DNA of 6,794 nt from an uncultured Gemella sp. GTDB lineage: Bacteria; Bacillota; Bacilli; Staphylococcales; Gemellaceae. The notes beneath the pieces are model-generated. The model did no database searches. It was given only the letters and a program-made list of their open reading frames with translations, and was not told the DNA's origin. Shown in pieces: positions 5,045-6,794 of the stretch (the stretch's first letter is position 1; each line of letters opens with the position of its first letter). Made by a program: the position numbers and the translations under genes. The DNA lies in NCBI GenBank assembly GCA_938038035.1, contig CALHQV010000233.1, forward strand, positions 1 through 6,794, read 5' to 3'.

Positions 5045-6652
5045 ATGGCTAGTAAAGAAAAAGCATATACTACAGATTGGAAATTTTTTAAAAACTATAT
5101 TATTTATGTAAACGAAAGAAATACAAAAGTTGAAGAAGATAAGTATAAGAAAAAATGTTATATTGGACTTTTAGATCAATCGCAAAAAAGATTAGACCTA
5201 TTAAGTAATAGAATTGACAAATCAGTATACACAATATATGTACATAATTCATATTTAGACGTATTAGACTTAGATTTTGTAAAAAAATATGAAGAATCTA
5301 ATAAATCCATATTAGATTGTGAAGACTTTACACTATATAAAACATCAGAATTTAAAATAGAAGATAAAAGAATATCTTTTCTAGTCTATATTATGTCCTC
5401 GTTCTTTCATATAAATAATCTCCATACTAATCTAATCGCTACAGAAGATAACTTTGACTTTGTGAAAAACAAAGACTACAATATACATCAATTATATATC
5501 GATGACTTGTTTCTATATATTCTTCTGAAAGCTATACAACTAATAAGAACACCGAGTATTTTAAAGCATAATTTTATAAACAAATTAATCGAAAAATATA
5601 ATCTTGCCTTAAAATACTACTGCAATAGGCTAGAAAAGCTACATTTAAAAACTACTTCTGAAAATTTTATGAACTTACTTGCCCACAATTCATGTTTATT
5701 TTCCTCAATTAGAAATGCCAATAAGTCTATATTTACAAAGAATATTACCCTTGAATATGAAAATAGCATAGATGTAAAAGAATATTATTCTGATTTCACT
5801 GATACTGATATTTTATATATGCTAAAAATTGTAGTTAATATCTTCAAAAATGATAACCAAATCGATAATTATAAATCATATACATCTGGAACTTCAAAAC
5901 AAAATTTCTACTATGCTCACCTTAAGAATAAACTTGATATAAAAGTAGGTAACATAAAAAATACAATTGAAAATATACACTCCCTTCTACAAAAATATAC
6001 TATTGAATATAATCCAGAAATTGACACAACAGTAATTCTGTTAAATTATTTAGAAATAATTAGCTACTGCATATTTTTACTGAAGGCATTGAGATCAGAA
6101 TTAAAGCAATTTATTTTTTTAATAGAGTCCAAGGACAAAGACATACTAGATAATATAAATTCATTACTTGAAACTATAAAACATAGTATCTCCTCATTAA
6201 ATACATCATCTAAAATCCTGAATGTCTTATTACTAACCGAAAACCCAAATTCAAGAGAAAAGCTTATCACTAAATTGGTTTCATCTATAATTGAAGTTTC
6301 TTCACATATAGATGATTTATATGTAAAAACAAACCTCCTTTCCGCTAAACCCAAGTCTATAGCTGAAGTTATTAGAATTGCTACTAAAAACAAAAAAGAA
6401 CCTATGACAACTAAAAATCTTTCTACGCTACAAGAGAAATTAAAAAATAAGTTACAGCAATCACAGAACAAGACTACTACTCTACTATCATTTATCGAAC
6501 TATTTAATCTAGAGCAATATTCTATTTTCGATTCACTCGTAATCATTAATCCTGAAATTGAGACCATTTATCTAGAATTAATAAACGATATAGATAAGAA
6601 ATTAATAGAAACTCACCTTGGATCATTTCCATTTATAAAATCAATATTATAA
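5045..6652 (+). CDS. Hypothetical protein of about 535 aa, mostly helical
   Basis: I do not recognise this protein. The frame opens at ATG 5042, but ATG 5045 fits the GGAGG site better. Residue numbers below count from 5042. It is rich in Lys, Asn, Ile, Leu and Tyr, with no signal peptide and no clear membrane segment, so it is probably cytoplasmic. The N-terminal third mixes short strands and helices (YTIYVHNSYLDVLDLDF). From about residue 110 on, long amphipathic helices dominate, including a hydrophobic stretch at 331-350 and a Lys/Gln-rich, coiled-coil-like helix at about 459-480 (NLSTLQEKLKNKLQQ). I see no Walker motif, nuclease motif, zinc-binding cysteine cluster or HTH. A T7 run occurs at 6114-6120. 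It has its own promoter and ends in a strong terminator. A structural, phage-resistance or element-maintenance role is possible, but none is demonstrated. Confidence 0.88.
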   Translation: MASKEKAYTTDWKFFKNYIIYVNERNTKVEEDKYKKKCYIGLLDQSQKRLDLLSNRIDKSVYTIYVHNSYLDVLDLDFVKKYEESNKSILDCEDFTLYKTSEFKIEDKRISFLVYIMSSFFHINNLHTNLIATEDNFDFVKNKDYNIHQLYIDDLFLYILLKAIQLIRTPSILKHNFINKLIEKYNLALKYYCNRLEKLHLKTTSENFMNLLAHNSCLFSSIRNANKSIFTKNITLEYENSIDVKEYYSDFTDTDILYMLKIVVNIFKNDNQIDNYKSYTSGTSKQNFYYAHLKNKLDIKVGNIKNTIENIHSLLQKYTIEYNPEIDTTVILLNYLEIISYCIFLLKALRSELKQFIFLIESKDKDILDNINSLLETIKHSISSLNTSSKILNVLLLTENPNSREKLITKLVSSIIEVSSHIDDLYVKTNLLSAKPKSIAEVIRIATKNKKEPMTTKNLSTLQEKLKNKLQQSQNKTTTLLSFIELFNLEQYSIFDSLVIINPEIETIYLELINDIDKKLIETHLGSFPFIKSIL

Positions 6653-6697
6653 ATAAATACAAGTATTATTATTTGATAATACTTGTATTTATTTTTT
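6651..6697 (+). terminator. Rho-independent terminator overlapping the last stop codon
   Basis: The arms 6651-6669 and 6676-6694 form a perfect 19-bp stem with a 6-base loop (TATTTG) and a T6 tail (6692-6697). The left arm begins at the second base of the TAA stop of the 535-aa gene. The stem is almost all A-T, and the A-rich left edge makes it potentially bidirectional. It closes the downstream block. Confidence 0.9.
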
Positions 6698-6794
6698 AAC
6701 ATTTTATTTTCGTACTTAACATTATATATTTTACTACGTATATTTAGTACGTTTACTCCGATGATTTATTCTTATCAATCCCCTATACTATACA
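6698..6794. other. Non-coding tail with no supported gene
   Basis: This AT-rich sequence has three related short words: CGTACT (6711-6716), TACTACGTA (6732-6740) and AGTACG (6746-6751). The first and last form a 6-bp inverted pair with a 29-base spacer. They could be part of an operator or be chance. No open frame with a ribosome site begins here before the window ends. Confidence 0.4.

Noticed and set aside
6064..6567. Minus-strand open frame of 167 codons
   Set aside because: It lies wholly inside the 535-aa gene on the other strand and has no supporting promoter or ribosome site.
1..6794. CRISPR array, tRNA, rRNA, insertion sequence or transposase
   Set aside because: No spaced direct repeats of CRISPR type, no cloverleaf or conserved rRNA segment, no transposase or integrase motifs and no IS-type terminal repeats were seen on either strand. 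The only regular repeats are inside the surface-protein gene.

Overview
This is a very AT-rich window with every credible gene on the plus strand, crisp Shine-Dalgarno sites and tight or overlapping gene spacing. It points to a low-GC Gram-positive of the class Bacilli. The strongest taxonomic clue is the surface protein at 420-3575, which has a YSIRK-type signal peptide, two G5 domains and an LPRTG sortase signal. That combination is typical of Gemella, Streptococcus and Staphylococcus. The extreme AT bias and the style of the G5 repeats make Gemella my first guess, but this is inference. TGA is used as a stop (5011-5013), so this is not a Mycoplasma-type code.

Region 1 (1-3626): a promoter with a consensus -10 leads into a two-gene unit. 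The first gene encodes a 97-aa Mor-family DNA-binding regulator (127-420). Its stop codon overlaps by one base the start of a 1051-aa sortase-anchored adhesin (420-3575). The adhesin has an export signal, a long helical N-terminal region, two near-duplicate G5 domains, a stalk of 57-nt tandem repeats, a C-terminal beta-type domain, a wall-spanning segment and LPRTG. A strong intrinsic terminator follows (3587-3626).

Region 2 (3657-5013): four tightly packed genes. They encode a stand-alone RadC/JAB-domain metalloprotease-like protein (3657-4115), an unrecognised 94-aa protein (4109-4393), a 35-aa amphipathic or membrane-type microprotein (4386-4493) and a DUF1643 protein (4507-5013). No convincing promoter fits between the terminator and the first of these genes, so readthrough of the terminator may feed this operon.

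Region 3 (5011-6697): a perfect extended -10 box overlaps the DUF1643 stop codon. It probably gives separate transcription of an unrecognised, mostly helical protein of about 535 aa (5045-6652). A 19-bp perfect hairpin terminator closes the block and begins inside that gene's stop codon.

The last 97 bases carry no gene that I can support. There is no rRNA, tRNA, CRISPR array, transposase or integrase. The Mor-type regulator, stand-alone RadC and DUF1643 are all families common on mobile elements, so this may be the cargo part of an integrative element or plasmid, but no mobility gene is visible. The most unusual parts are the overlapping regulator-adhesin pair and the compact cassette between the two terminators, in which three of the five proteins are unknown to me.
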